A stretch of 64,000 bases of DNA from assembly GCA_001914405.1 (NCBI GenBank), contig MSDW01000001.1:682001-746000 (forward strand). The letters are read 5' to 3'. Made by a program: the position numbers and the translations under genes. Positions 28,828-39,331 of the stretch are shown here, in pieces. Under the pieces are notes generated by a model. The model saw only the letters and a list, made by a program, of their open reading frames with translations. It did not search any database and was not told the DNA's origin. The first letter of the stretch is position 1; each line of letters starts with the position of its first letter. Source of the stretch: Candidatus Methanohalarchaeum thermophilum (GTDB lineage: Archaea > Halobacteriota > Methanonatronarchaeia > Methanonatronarchaeales > Methanonatronarchaeaceae).

Positions 28828-30507
28828 ATGTTCTTGAAATTTAAAAAAGAGGTAACTGAAGTACTAGAGGATTCTTTAAATGAATTAGATCTGGATGTTG
28901 ATGATCTGGGTATAGAGGAACCTAGGGATATAGCTGATTTAGCTTCTACACTTCCTTTTTCTATTTCTTCTATTTTAGGAGAGGATCCTTCAGTTGTAGG
29001 CGAGAAAATAGTTGCTAAAATTGATTTAGGGGAACTCAAGTACATAAGTGATGTCAAGTTCAAAGAACCTGGTTATATTAATTTTTATGTCGATGAGGGC
29101 AAGCTCAGGCAAATGATCTTTGATATTTTAGAAGAACCAAAAAAGTTCATGGAATTAGAAGATAAAGATGAGAAAATAATTTTGGAGCATACCAGTGCAA
29201 ACCCTACAGGCCCTCTTCATATTGGTCACCTAAGAAATGCATTGATAGGGGATACATTAGCTAGGATACTTGAAAGAGCAGGTTATTCAGTTGAGACACA
29301 GTATTACCTGAACGATCTGGGCAGGCAGATGGCTTTACTGCTTCTAGGTGTAAGAAAATTTGGTTTGCAAAAAAGTGGAAAAGGAGATCACGAGATTGGT
29401 GAGTTATACAAGAGATCAAATAACTTTGTTGATGATAGTGATGAGGGAGATATTGAGTTAATTATGCAAAAGTTTGAGCAGGGTGACGAAGATGTACTTG
29501 ATGAGTTGGATAGCATAGTTAATTACTGTTTTGAAGGAATTCAGAAGACCTTAAGCAGATTAAATATAAAACATGACCAAGTTGTCAAGGAATCAAAGTT
29601 TGTAGAGGAAAATAGGCTAAGTGAAGTTATTGATAGTTTAGAACCTAATCTAGAAGAGTCTGATGGCTCTTTACAATTAAATTTTCAGGATATGGACAAG
29701 GAATTGGTTCTTAAACGAAGTGATGGAACCTCTGTTTATGCTCTTAGAGATTTGGCTTATCATAAATGGAAGAATAAGAGAGGGAGTATGCTGGACATTT
29801 TGGGAGCTGATCATAAATTATATTCAAAACAGTTGGTTAAGGCACTTGAGTTAATGGATATTGATTCTCCAGAGATAATTATATTTGAATTCGTTTCTCT
29901 TCCTGAAGGTGGAATGTCAAAGAGAAAAGGCCAGTTTATTTCAGCTGATGAATTAATAGATAAGGTCCAAAAAGCAGCATTCGATGAGGTTTCAGGTAAA
30001 AGACAAGAGAAAAACCAGGAATGGAAGGAAAAAATAGCAGATCTAGTGGCAAGAGGAGCTATTAGATATGACTTCATTAAAGTCGCACCAAAGAAACCAA
30101 TTAAATTTAACATAAAGAAGGCCGTTGACTTAAATGAGCAAGGAGCACCTTTTATTCAGTATTCATTTGCTAGAGCAACTAGTATACTAGATAATTCAGA
30201 TTTAGGTTCTATTAGTACTCAGGAGATTGATTCACTAGATAATGAAAGATCAAAGGAGCTATTGAAGTTAATTTCAAAGATGCCCAGTGAACTTAAAAAA
30301 GCAGCCGAAAAGAAAAGACCTCATTATTTCGCTGAATATGTTTTCGAGCTTGCTTCTAAGTTTAATGAATTTTATAGAGATGTACCAGTACTTCAGGCAG
30401 GAAATGCAAATGAAAAAAAAGCTAGGTTACTTCTAGTAAGGGCATTTAAATTAGTTATGGAAGAAGCCATAAATATATTAGGTTTTGAGGCTCCGGAGGA
30501 GATGTAA
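28828..30507 (+). CDS. argS: Arginyl-tRNA synthetase
   Basis: 559 aa, class I. The N-terminal Arg-tRNA domain (1-110) is followed by ANPTGPLHIGHLRNALIGD (HIGH at 131-134) and the KMSKS-like GGMSKRKGQF (about 370). The C-terminal DALR domain (450-559) includes QYSFARATSIL. It lies 18 bp after prf1 and directly abuts taw1, so the three are likely one transcript for translation functions. Confidence 0.97.
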   Translation: MFLKFKKEVTEVLEDSLNELDLDVDDLGIEEPRDIADLASTLPFSISSILGEDPSVVGEKIVAKIDLGELKYISDVKFKEPGYINFYVDEGKLRQMIFDILEEPKKFMELEDKDEKIILEHTSANPTGPLHIGHLRNALIGDTLARILERAGYSVETQYYLNDLGRQMALLLLGVRKFGLQKSGKGDHEIGELYKRSNNFVDDSDEGDIELIMQKFEQGDEDVLDELDSIVNYCFEGIQKTLSRLNIKHDQVVKESKFVEENRLSEVIDSLEPNLEESDGSLQLNFQDMDKELVLKRSDGTSVYALRDLAYHKWKNKRGSMLDILGADHKLYSKQLVKALELMDIDSPEIIIFEFVSLPEGGMSKRKGQFISADELIDKVQKAAFDEVSGKRQEKNQEWKEKIADLVARGAIRYDFIKVAPKKPIKFNIKKAVDLNEQGAPFIQYSFARATSILDNSDLGSISTQEIDSLDNERSKELLKLISKMPSELKKAAEKKRPHYFAEYVFELASKFNEFYRDVPVLQAGNANEKKARLLLVRAFKLVMEEAINILGFEAPEEM

Positions 30508-31452
30508 ATGATTTCGCAGGAACAAAGAAAATTACTTGAAAAACAGAAATATAAGATAGTAGGAACTCATTCTGCAGTAAAATTATGTCACTGGCTTAAA
30601 GAGGGAATGAAGGGAAATAAGGGCTGCTATAAAGAAAGATTCTATGGTATAGATAGCCATAGATGTCTTCAAATGACTCCATCTGTTACATCTTGTACTC
30701 AGCAATGCTTATTTTGTTGGAGGCCTCTAGAGACCTGGGAAGGTACTGAAATAACAGAGATATCAGAACCTGAAGACATACTAGAGAACTCGATTGAGGC
30801 TCAGAGAGAACTGCTCACAGGTTTCGGAGGATCCCTAGATATATACGACGAAGATCTGTGGGAAGAAGCTAAAAAACCTAAACATGTAGCTATATCATTG
30901 GCAGGAGAACCAACACTTTATCCAAAGCTCTCTGCTTACATAAAAAGATGCCATGAGAGAGATCTTACAACATTTTTAGTTACAAATGGAACAAATCCAC
31001 AGACGATCAAAGATCTAAATCCACTTCCCACTCAGCTTTATATCTCTCTTGACGCTCCAAATAAGGATATATACCAAAAACTTTGCCGACCCGAGATCGA
31101 GGAAGGATGGAAAAGGATAAATAGATCGCTAAAGCTTTTAAGCGAATTAAAAACTAGAACCGTAATTAGGATAACATTAGTTAATGGAATCAACGATAAA
31201 AACATCAACGGCTACGCTAAGCTTTTAAATAAAGCCGATCCAGATTTTATTGAAGTCAAATCCTTTATGCATGTAGGTAACTCCAGAGATAGATTAGAAC
31301 GGGAACAAATGGTAGAAAACGATGGGATAAAAGATTTTTCAAAACAAATTTCTGAGAAAACTATTTACGAGGTAGAAGACAATGTTGAAGAAAGTAGAGT
31401 TTCTCTACTAAAGAAACCAAGAGCAAATCCGAAATTAAGGGAATTAGGCTAA
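30508..31452 (+). CDS. taw1: Wybutosine synthase TYW1/Taw1, radical SAM
   Basis: 314 aa. It makes the tricyclic 4-demethylwyosine at G37 of tRNA-Phe. The radical SAM cluster motif CTQQCLFCWRP (CxxxCxxC) is clear; other family features are CYKERFYGIDSHRCLQMTP, SLAGEPTLYP and VTNGTNP. Archaeal enzymes lack the flavodoxin domain, as here. The start follows the argS stop with no gap. Confidence 0.95.
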   Translation: MISQEQRKLLEKQKYKIVGTHSAVKLCHWLKEGMKGNKGCYKERFYGIDSHRCLQMTPSVTSCTQQCLFCWRPLETWEGTEITEISEPEDILENSIEAQRELLTGFGGSLDIYDEDLWEEAKKPKHVAISLAGEPTLYPKLSAYIKRCHERDLTTFLVTNGTNPQTIKDLNPLPTQLYISLDAPNKDIYQKLCRPEIEEGWKRINRSLKLLSELKTRTVIRITLVNGINDKNINGYAKLLNKADPDFIEVKSFMHVGNSRDRLEREQMVENDGIKDFSKQISEKTIYEVEDNVEESRVSLLKKPRANPKLRELG

Positions 31453-31512
31453 AAAAAATAAAATCAAAAATTTTTTCTAAATTGTAGAGGAGATCTAATT
31501 AAGAGGAAATTA

Positions 31513-32052
31513 ATGAAAAAGCCAAAAATAGAACTGGACAAAAGGGACGGAAGTTTAAGGAACCTAAACCCTACGGCTTCAAAGATATTCGAAGATCCAA
31601 GTTCAATTAAAGGCTTCAGCGATATATTTTTAGGAGTTATATCACCAAAGATGCTTGTAGGTGAGAAAGTGAAAACTCCAATTTCAACAAAAAATGGAGA
31701 AATGCTAACGATATTAAACGCGTGGGAGGAAGAAGATAAGATAATCGTTGAGATACCTATTGATGAAAATAGTTGGCTCACCAATCTCATTTCTGAAGAA
31801 GATGAAATAGAAGTTGAATCACATCAATCTGCTCTAGAACAGGTAGTGGAAGCAGAAGATAGATTAAGAGAGAGCACGGAATTTGGAGCTAATGAAGAGC
31901 TACTACTTCACTTCAGTAAGGTAGAGGATTTTAATGAATTTAGTTCAGAAATCAGGGATAAGGATAACGTAGAGATAAAGAACACAGATTCGATGGAAGA
32001 CAAGATTATAGTTAAAGTAAATGTTATACCTCCAACCAGAGGATGGCTTTAA
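31513..32052 (+). CDS. Hypothetical protein, conserved-looking
   Basis: 179 aa from ATG with AAGAGGAAA upstream. No family recognised. The protein is acidic and mixed alpha/beta, with no membrane segment, cysteine motif or signal. It follows taw1 by 60 bp in the same direction. The ending VIPPTRGWL is sharply different from the acidic body and may be a conserved tail. Confidence 0.65.
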   Translation: MKKPKIELDKRDGSLRNLNPTASKIFEDPSSIKGFSDIFLGVISPKMLVGEKVKTPISTKNGEMLTILNAWEEEDKIIVEIPIDENSWLTNLISEEDEIEVESHQSALEQVVEAEDRLRESTEFGANEELLLHFSKVEDFNEFSSEIRDKDNVEIKNTDSMEDKIIVKVNVIPPTRGWL

Positions 32053-32211
32053 TTCAATTTTATCTCTCTTTTGAATTAACAGGATAGTAATCAATTTTTG
32101 AAAGTAACTTAGTTCTCTTATAATTGGCTTACTGGATTTTATTGGAATTAAAAACCTAGATTTATTGTATATTAAATTTTTTGGGTTTTTTCTGTATTTA
32201 CTTGTTGTTGG

Positions 32212-33993
32212 TTAAATTATCACGAAGAATGTTAGGTATGAAAGGATTAACATTAATAGACCGTGTTTTATTCCACTTAGTGTTGATTTAGTTAATTTTC
32301 CAGCTACTATTCCGGATAGAAATCCTACTAACATAGTTGAATGTACTATGGTATCTTTTATTTCATCAAATTGCTGTGGGCTAAAGTTGAATGCTCCTCT
32401 GTTGGTGTAGGTTGTTTCGCTTATTGGTATGTTTCCCATAAATTGGGTTTGCAGTATGAAAGCTATGAATAGGAATATAAGGAATGATATCCAGACTAAT
32501 ATTAGGTAGGGTAGGATCTGGGTTCTCTTTTTTTTCCTGAGTTTTTTTCTATTTGATGCACTGTTGGTTGTTATTTGAAGAACTTCAGAGACATCGTCAT
32601 GAGCTCTAACTCCTTCTAGTATTAGAACAATGTTTTTTAGTACTTCTGGGTTTCTTAGTTTATTTGAAAATCTCTTCATGAGTTCTCTGACATCAACATC
32701 CCAGTATATTCCTTTTTTCATTTTCTTGGCTGCTTCACCTACTATGCCTCTGAACTCTGATATTTCTAGGAGGGTTCCCTTTAATGTCATACCGGTTCTA
32801 TTTAAGCTGTTTATAAGTCTAATGAAATCTGGGAATTGTTTCTTTATTTTATTTTCTCTGTAGCTCTTTATTTCGTAAAAGAAAGAAAGAGGTGCTAACA
32901 GGATTAAAGCAAAAATAAGTGAATTTATCTCAATGTATTGAATAAACAGGCCTATTTTATTTGTAAAAAATATGTATATTAAGTAGACTACTGAAATTGG
33001 AGCAGTAATGTAAAGAGTTTTAGTAGGGTTAAATATTAAAAGATTTTTAATTCTAAAAACTCTTTCTTTGAATCTTTTCCATCTATTCCAGCGTGCATTA
33101 CTCTTATTTGAATTTGCTATTCCATAAGTTTCCTCTTCTTCTTCTATTGTTATCTTTTTAGATAGGTTTTGTTCAGGCGAGACTAATTCGATTATTATTA
33201 TAAAGAATAGTCCTCCTAGAGAGAGTAATGAAAAAATAATCAATTCCAGGTGTTTTGGTAGATTACCAAATGAGAGAGCTAGTATAGTTAGTCCTAATAT
33301 TATTAGAAGTGGTCCTACTACCATTATTACTATGTATGCTTCAGATAAGTATCCCAGAAACTCGATGTAGGACTCTTGTTCCTCAAAAGATTCATTTAAG
33401 TACTGTTCAGATTTTTCCTCTAAATAACTTGGGACATCTCCACCAGCTCTGACAACTAAAAGTAGATTTGAAAGAAAGTCTTTCATTTTTTCTGATGGAG
33501 TAATCATTATTGTTTCACGGATTGCTGAAATTACATCCTCCGAAAAATAATCCATTAGTGTAACAATATATTCGGCTTCTTTTGCTACTTCTCCGTAGCT
33601 TTCTTTGTTTTTAGCTAATCTACGGAAGATTTCGGGTAAATCCATATCTCCAACAGAAAGACCATACATGAATGTTACTGCGCTGTCAATCTCTAGGTTA
33701 ATAGCTATGCTTCGACTAATACACTTTAGGTTTGGGTAATAGTATATACTTATGAAAACAGCAAGAGAAATAATACCTGATACAATGATTCCTACTATTA
33801 TCATTAATTCATTTAAAGTTAATAAAACCAAAATTACTCCTACTAAGAGTACTAAAAAAGTGGAGATCACGCTTAGAAACAGGTAGGTTTTTGTGGAAAT
33901 TGGTATTCTACCGCTTCTAAGCTTTTTTTCGAGTTCTTCTGCATCAAAATAATTAACTAACTGATCTTCAATCGATTTCTTATTCATCTTCAA
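32212..33993 (-). CDS. Archaeal pilus/secretion membrane protein, TadC/GspF type
   Basis: 593 aa with two GspF-like cytoplasmic helical bundles (about 60-205 and 360-480), each followed by pairs of strong membrane helices (about 215-265 and 490-590), plus N-terminal membrane segments (35-85). This is the duplicated layout of the platform protein of archaeal type IV pili and related systems. Motifs such as [19 protein letters not shown] and [14 protein letters not shown] fit. It overlaps the ATPase gene by 14 bases. No pilins or prepilin peptidase lie in the window. Confidence 0.88.
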   Translation of the reverse strand: MKMNKKSIEDQLVNYFDAEELEKKLRSGRIPISTKTYLFLSVISTFLVLLVGVILVLLTLNELMIIVGIIVSGIISLAVFISIYYYPNLKCISRSIAINLEIDSAVTFMYGLSVGDMDLPEIFRRLAKNKESYGEVAKEAEYIVTLMDYFSEDVISAIRETIMITPSEKMKDFLSNLLLVVRAGGDVPSYLEEKSEQYLNESFEEQESYIEFLGYLSEAYIVIMVVGPLLIILGLTILALSFGNLPKHLELIIFSLLSLGGLFFIIIIELVSPEQNLSKKITIEEEEETYGIANSNKSNARWNRWKRFKERVFRIKNLLIFNPTKTLYITAPISVVYLIYIFFTNKIGLFIQYIEINSLIFALILLAPLSFFYEIKSYRENKIKKQFPDFIRLINSLNRTGMTLKGTLLEISEFRGIVGEAAKKMKKGIYWDVDVRELMKRFSNKLRNPEVLKNIVLILEGVRAHDDVSEVLQITTNSASNRKKLRKKKRTQILPYLILVWISFLIFLFIAFILQTQFMGNIPISETTYTNRGAFNFSPQQFDEIKDTIVHSTMLVGFLSGIVAGKLTKSTLSGIKHGLLMLILSYLTFFVII

Positions 33994-35557
33994 TACCAGT
34001 CTTTTTGATATTTAATCTGTCTAATAACTCTTTTTTATCTTTTTGGAATAATTTAATTGATTTTACAACATTATCATATTTTCTTACCTTGTTTTTGTTC
34101 ATTTTTTCTATGACTCTTTTTCTGACTTTGATCTCATCCTCCATTTCTCCATAGGAATAACCTAATTCACTTGATAGGTTTTTAAGAAGTATTGACCTAG
34201 AAACCCTATTGAACTCTTTTTTGTTGTTGTTCCAATTGAACAATAAGTTAGTTTGAATTTTACCTGATTCGTAGTTTCCTATCTCTTGTATCTCTGTTAT
34301 TCTTCTATGTCTTTCGCCTTCAGATACAGTCATAGACTGTACAGCTATTAAGTCAAGGGCGGGCAACATATTACGTGGTACATCAATTGGAGGATTCTCT
34401 AATCTTCTAATTGCTCTCTCAACACTAGAAGCATGTAGTGTAGAAAAAGATGTGTGGCCCGTGGACATAGCTTGGAACAATGTCACTGCCTCTCCTCCTC
34501 TGATTTCTCCGACAATTATGTACTCGGGTCGTTGTCTTAAAGCCGATCTAAGCAGATCGTACATGTCTATGTCCTCAGCTTCATCTCCAAATCCCTCTCT
34601 AGTTATCGAAGGAACCCAGTTTTTAAAAGGCAATCTTATCTCGTGAGTGTCTTCTATCGTAACAACTTTAGCTCCCCAAGGAACAAATAAGGTAATAGCA
34701 TTCAAAGAGGTAGTTTTACCTGTAGCAGTACCTCCTACAATCATTATATTCTTCTTGTTTTCAGACGCAAGCCAGAGATAAGCCAACATCTCTGACGAAA
34801 GAGTATCCCAAGCTACTAGGTCAGTTGGAGTAATAGGTTCTTCTGGAAACTTTCTTATTGTAAAAGTACTTCCCTTCAAAGTAACTTCTTTTCCCAGGCT
34901 TAGCTGGGCTCGGCTTCCATCAGGTAAAGTAGCTTCAGCAGTCGGCCGAGCAAAGCTTATCTGTCTGTTACTCCTTTGAGCTATATTCATAACAAGAGTT
35001 TCTAGTTCCTTAGGCCCAAACGAGATCTCAGTCTCCAGATCTCTATGTCTCTGATGGTAAACATATACCGGTAAGTTTGAGCCATTACACGAAATATCTT
35101 CGAGATAATTGTCCTGCATTAGTGGCTGAAGTCTCCCTAATCCAATAAAATCCCTATTAAGGTAATAAAATAATTTAACAAATTCAATATCTGATATCTC
35201 TTTATTTAATTTATTACAAACCGAGGTCGTTTTCTCATGAAGTATCTCCCTCTTTTCACCCTTGGACGCTTCTTTAAGTATTCTGTCTTTTACTTCACCT
35301 TTAACTGCTTGATAAGTCTCTATTTCTTCTTCATCCATTTCTGGTTCAAATACCTTATATTTATTAATACCTTCATCAGGGTCGTAATAGATAAAAGCCT
35401 CAGAGAATCCTTTTTTAAGCCAATACCTCTCTAGCTTATTTTCTTCCGATACATCTATTTTCTTGTCAGTTAAATTATAGTCAATTGCTAATTCGCTTAA
35501 ATTTTTTAAGCTAGGGAATTCCCCTTTCTCTTTCGAAAACAAATTAATTTTAACCAT
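33980..35557 (-). CDS. Archaeal pilus/secretion ATPase, TadA/GspE (FlaI-like) family
   Basis: 525 aa. A hexameric motor ATPase: Walker [11 protein letters not shown] (about 278-287), the Asp box [12 protein letters not shown], Walker [14 protein letters not shown], and the His box [12 protein letters not shown]. The N-terminal 150 residues are an acidic extension, and [16 protein letters not shown] marks the N2 domain. The C-terminal tail (430-525) is charged. It powers pilus or adhesin assembly with the downstream TadC-type protein; it could equally be an archaellum-like or DNA-uptake motor. Confidence 0.93.
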   Translation of the reverse strand: MVKINLFSKEKGEFPSLKNLSELAIDYNLTDKKIDVSEENKLERYWLKKGFSEAFIYYDPDEGINKYKVFEPEMDEEEIETYQAVKGEVKDRILKEASKGEKREILHEKTTSVCNKLNKEISDIEFVKLFYYLNRDFIGLGRLQPLMQDNYLEDISCNGSNLPVYVYHQRHRDLETEISFGPKELETLVMNIAQRSNRQISFARPTAEATLPDGSRAQLSLGKEVTLKGSTFTIRKFPEEPITPTDLVAWDTLSSEMLAYLWLASENKKNIMIVGGTATGKTTSLNAITLFVPWGAKVVTIEDTHEIRLPFKNWVPSITREGFGDEAEDIDMYDLLRSALRQRPEYIIVGEIRGGEAVTLFQAMSTGHTSFSTLHASSVERAIRRLENPPIDVPRNMLPALDLIAVQSMTVSEGERHRRITEIQEIGNYESGKIQTNLLFNWNNNKKEFNRVSRSILLKNLSSELGYSYGEMEDEIKVRKRVIEKMNKNKVRKYDNVVKSIKLFQKDKKELLDRLNIKKTGIEDE

Positions 35558-36600
35558 ATTTAATCAACTATTTAATAATATATTAGATATATGTAACCAA
35601 TCTATATAAATTGATTATCACACTTTACTTATTTAAGTATATAGAAGCAACTAACTAAAAGTTTTTTAATAAAATTTAATAAAATAATCAGATCTTTAGT
35701 GATTTTTCTATAAATAATACTAAACTCATGAATATTTAAGGAAAGCGTCTTAACCAAAAATAGAAACTAATTCTTTTGTCCTTCGTAGAATCTAAGAGAA
35801 TCTAATAGATACTCCAAGTTTCTTTAGGGCTAATTAACACGGCTAAAACCACAAAATTTAAATAACCTAGCTTAATCAATAACATCCAAAAATAGAACCA
35901 TCTCAGGATTTATGAAATATTCCTTCTTTCCTGAATCAATAAAGAACTCTTCTTAGTCTTCTTGACTGGTGAAAAGATAAGTTTATCCTTTTTAAGTTGA
36001 GAAGATTTCTTCCAAATTTCTGATTTTTGTAGGGGATAAATTAAACGTATCTTTAAATAATTCGAATAAATAAAATAAAGGTAACTGGCAGTTGGTTGGC
36101 TTTTGCCTGCCCTTTTTAAACAAAAAGCAGTCCCATTGTCTTTGAGAAAAATACCTAAGATAAAGGTAACCCCGAAACCTTTGGAGTATAGTCCTAGTGG
36201 CTGGTGCAGGAGCTACCGGGAAGGGAAGATAAGCGTAACCATCCTAAGAGTTAAGTTAATATAATATATGACATTTCTTTGTATCCTAGTCCAAGTCTTC
36301 TCCCAGGAGCAAGGAGTTCCAGGTGTTGATTTGGATTTCGTGAGAAAACCCTCTCTTCCCTTGGATGGAAAAAAGCAAGGTTCTCTTTGGATAAGGCTCA
36401 TATGGAAGCCCTTTCCTTACGAGCGTAATCGAGTAAGGTAGGGGTCACTTCACTTTAGTATAGAAAAAGTATTTTTATTCAAAAAAATTTAAGAAAAATC
36501 TAATTAATTAAGTAAGGTCAATAGGGTTTTTAGATCTGAATTTCAATCCAGTAATTTATTGTTTAGGAATAAATAGAGGAGGGTGTTGTGGAGGTTTCAA
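35558..36600. other. 1-kb intergenic region between divergent motor and ribK genes
   Basis: The left part (35560-36060) is AT-rich with TATA-like text on both strands, including the probable promoter of the motor operon within 35570-35600 on the minus strand. The right part contains element D (36085-36455). No credible protein frame is seen. Confidence 0.45.
36085..36455 (+). mobile_element. Non-coding IS605-like remnant, copy D
   Basis: It starts with GTAACTGGCAGTTGGTTGG, shared exactly with the inverted element at 39957-40410 (position ~40296-40314 on the other strand). It ends with a hairpin (arms CCTTAC and GTAAGG, 36413-36438) and TAGGGGTCACTTCAC, the family right end. The usual left hairpin is not evident. 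The interior is GC-rich relative to its neighbours and without a protein frame. Confidence 0.55.
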
Positions 36601-37011
36601 ATGTCTAAGACTAATAAAGGTTCTGAAAAATTGAATTTAACGGGAAAAGTTGTTGAGGGATGTGGGGAAGGTAGATATTATATCTCTCTAGAAGGTTATC
36701 AGAGCCAGTTTATAGATAAGCTTGGATTTAAACCATATGCTGGGACTTTAAATGTAAAAATAACAGATGAAAGCGTTAAGGCTTTAGATGAAATTAATGT
36801 TTCCTCTTATATAAGGATTAATGGCTTTGATCATAGTGGTAAATCTTTTTTTGGGGCTTATTGTGTTAAAGCTGAAGTAAATGGCTATGAAGGAGCCTTG
36901 ATATTTCCTGATAAATCTAGATATGGCAAAGATATTGTAGAAGTTATATCCCCCAAAAAGCTTAGAGGTAGTATAAATGAAGATGATGTTGAGATAAAGG
37001 TTAAATTATGA
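36601..37011 (+). CDS. ribK: CTP-dependent riboflavin kinase
   Basis: 136 aa from the ATG at 36601 with GGAGG six bases upstream; a GTG at 36583 is less likely. The archaeal RibK fold (PF01982) is shown by [55 protein letters not shown] and [16 protein letters not shown]. It makes FMN using CTP. The N-terminal winged helix found in some homologues is absent. It overlaps ribB by 4 bases. Confidence 0.95.
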   Translation: MSKTNKGSEKLNLTGKVVEGCGEGRYYISLEGYQSQFIDKLGFKPYAGTLNVKITDESVKALDEINVSSYIRINGFDHSGKSFFGAYCVKAEVNGYEGALIFPDKSRYGKDIVEVISPKKLRGSINEDDVEIKVKL

Positions 37012-37661
37012 GCCAATATATAGATGCGATACAGTCAATTAAGAAAAATAAACCGGTTCTGGTTTTTGATTATTCCGATAGGGAAGGAGAAACTGATATA
37101 GTCTATCCAGCTAGAAAGATTACGATGAAGGATATTAAAAGACTAAGAAAAGATGCTGGTGGGTTAATTTGTGTAGCAATTCCTTCTGATGCAGCTGAAA
37201 GAATGAATTTACTCTATGCCTCAGAGATATTAGAAAAAGCCGGCTATAATTTTAAAAATAAACTACCTTACGATGAAAGGTCTTCCTTCTCTATTTGGGT
37301 CAACCACAAGGATACTTATACTGGTATTACCGATAAAGATAGGTCTCTAACGGCTAGAAAGATATCCGAATCAATAAATAAATCCAAAAAAGATGATTTT
37401 AAATTTGAAGAAGAATTTAGGTCTCCAGGACATGTTCCAATACTTCGAGCAGCTAAAAACTTGGTTAAAGATAGAAAAGGTCAAACTGAATTATCTATAG
37501 CCTTAGCAAAAGAAGCAGATATCCAACCAGCAATGGTTTTATCCGAAATGCTCGGAGAAAACGGTGATGCTCTACCTAAAGAAAAAGCTAAAAAATACGC
37601 CTCTAAAAACAATATACCCTTTTTAGAAGGAAAAGAGATAGTAGAAAAATATAATAAATAA
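37008..37661 (+). CDS. ribB: 3,4-dihydroxy-2-butanone 4-phosphate synthase
   Basis: 217 aa. It converts ribulose 5-phosphate to the four-carbon riboflavin precursor. Motifs: [17 protein letters not shown] (the usual acidic DDxxREnE segment is here YSDREGETD), GGLICVAIP, a [12 protein letters not shown] metal/substrate loop and [19 protein letters not shown]. The archaeal ribK-ribB pair links riboflavin synthesis with FMN formation. Confidence 0.95.
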   Translation: MSQYIDAIQSIKKNKPVLVFDYSDREGETDIVYPARKITMKDIKRLRKDAGGLICVAIPSDAAERMNLLYASEILEKAGYNFKNKLPYDERSSFSIWVNHKDTYTGITDKDRSLTARKISESINKSKKDDFKFEEEFRSPGHVPILRAAKNLVKDRKGQTELSIALAKEADIQPAMVLSEMLGENGDALPKEKAKKYASKNNIPFLEGKEIVEKYNK

Positions 37662-38068
37662 AATAACCCCCCTATCCTCTAATAAAATCTCTAAATAAAT
37701 ATAAGCCCTCAAATAAGCTAAGTTGCTTTGTCTCAGTTTAATTTAATCAACTGATTACCTAGAATAACTCATCCAACTATACTTATACCAATAGTATCCT
37801 ATTAATTGGTAAAACCTCTTTTCTTTAGAAGAGAGAATACACCTAACCCCTAAGTAGTTCCAATGCTTCTGAAGAGTAATAGGTTACTGGAGAATATGTA
37901 ATAAAATTTCTCTTCTAGCCTTTATAGCCAGGTAAGAGGATTTCGGTTACTGAAAATATTGTATAAAATTATAAAGTTGGAACCAGAATCCAAAAACCTC
38001 GATGTTATCTATTTGACTGAGAAGACACCTTCCTAAATCTTTTGATTAGGTAGGGGTAGTTCACAGCT
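37662..38068. other. 407-bp AT-rich intergenic region with solo IS605-type end
   Basis: No protein frame. The last 55 bases hold the hybrid end described separately (38016-38062). The rest shows only scattered AT-rich text. Confidence 0.4.
38016..38062 (+). mobile_element. Fused left-end/right-end hairpin of IS605-type element
   Basis: One hairpin combines left-end text (GACTGAGAAGACACCTTCCT) with right-end text (GATTAGGTAGGGGTAGTTCAC) across the loop AATCTTTT. Left-end copies elsewhere share GAGAAGACACCTTCCTAAAT (minus strand near 40380-40402); right-end copies share GTAGGGGTAGTTCAC (460-474). It resembles an abutted element junction or a recombination product. Confidence 0.5.
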
Positions 38069-38380
38069 ATGGAAGAACTACAAAAACTAAATAAAAGGAT
38101 ATCTAATGATAAGAGTTTTCGGAGCTGGATGCTTAGGAGATTAGAAGGTTACATTGAATATAGGGTCAGAGAAAGAGGGATAGAGGTAAGATATATTGGC
38201 CAAAAGTGTACGAATCAGCGATGTTCAAGGTGGGGGACAACGCTAAAACAAAATCAAAAAAACCAGTATTTTGAATGTCAAGACTGTGGCTACGAAGTTG
38301 ATAGTAATTATAATGCTGCAAAAAATATTGGTATGGAGGTTATTTTTAGTGGGCAAATGTCCCGGTCAAGGGATGGGTAA
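38069..38380 (+). pseudogene. tnpB: TnpB C-terminal fragment with zinc finger
   Basis: A 103-codon frame with the complete C-terminal signature of IS605-type OrfB: CTNQRCSRWGTTLKQNQKNQ, then CQDCGYEVDSNYNAAKNIGM. The finger pattern is CxxxxC...CxxC with one Cys changed (SRWG in place of the usual SxCG). The final catalytic Asp region reads DSNYNAAKN, in place of the usual A-D-x-N-A, so the RuvC Asp is lost. The N-terminal two-thirds are missing. It is a different lineage from the TnpB at the window start, which lacks the finger. Confidence 0.8.
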
Positions 38381-38699
38381 TGGTCAACTTGCCCTCTAAG
38401 CCAAGGAATGTTGTTTTGAAGCCGAATAGAAACAACTACTCCTACACAACTTAAATGGGCCTGAGGTGGAGTTCACTGATATGAATGCTACTGAGCTGCA
38501 AACTCATTTCCTTTAGGGGGATGGTAAGGCGCCATATTCTTTGGGGTGGGGGAAATATTTGGATAGGTGCAAACGTTATATGCATATATGCAGCGAGTTA
38601 TGATTACTATTGAAGAAGAATGATATGAGTGGGTGAGAAACTATTACTTTAATCTTTTAGCTGTGGTAAGAGAGAAAATTGAGGGGTTGAAGCAACAGT
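38381..38699. other. 319-bp stretch of decayed mobile DNA
   Basis: Between two TnpB pieces. Short open runs such as EWVRNYYFNLLAVVREKIEG (about 38629-38700, one frame) look like worn coding sequence, but no complete gene can be assembled. Confidence 0.35.
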
Positions 38700-39068
38700 A
38701 TGACGGTTAAAACTAAAACTGAAGCCACAATGGTTGCATATAAAGTACCTGTTTCTTCTAGAGTTACTAGGCGAAAAAGAACAGTCCTGGAGAGGATGAT
38801 CGATAGGTTTCCGAAGATGGTGCAGTGGATCCTAACAATCTACTGCAAAGAGTAAATGGATTTTAGTGAGGAATCTATTACTCATAGTCGAAAGTGGGTG
38901 AAAGAACTAGTTTAGTCAACTAAGAGCCGTGACACGTCATATAATTGTAAGGGAGCTGTTTATGGCTATCATAGTCATTTCTACGACACTGCCATCATGG
39001 AGAGCATACAGAAGTGGAGTAGCTTTAGTACATGGAAGGAGAAAAGAGAGAAAGAAGTAACTGATTAA
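38700..39068 (+). pseudogene. tnpB: TnpB N-terminal fragment with two in-frame stops
   Basis: Frame from ATG 38700: VAYKVPVSSRVTRRKRTVLE, then TAA (38853) and TAG (38913) interrupt an otherwise sensible frame that runs on through SYNCKGAVYGYHSHFYDTAI and WSSFSTWKEKREKEVTD to TAA at 39066. The layout (basic start, then spaced aromatic residues) resembles the N-terminal wedge/REC part of TnpB. The identification is by general pattern and position next to another TnpB fragment, so moderate only. Confidence 0.4.
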
Positions 39069-39331
39069 TATAAAACTTCTTGTCTAATCTAATCTAGAGT
39101 TCCTCTCAAGGGGTAAATAATTCTGATGTTGGTTTGAGTGCGTTGAAATAATGCTCAAAGCCCATAAAACTTTTTTAGGTGATAAGCCATTTCATAGCTC
39201 TCTATCCTTTAAAAACTAATGTGATTAACGTAGAGTTTACTTTACATCGTCTATAACATTGAAGTTAGTAATGTTTGACTTAGTTTTTTTAGTTAATTTA
39301 AAGAAGCTTTGTTTCATAAAAACTATGTTGA

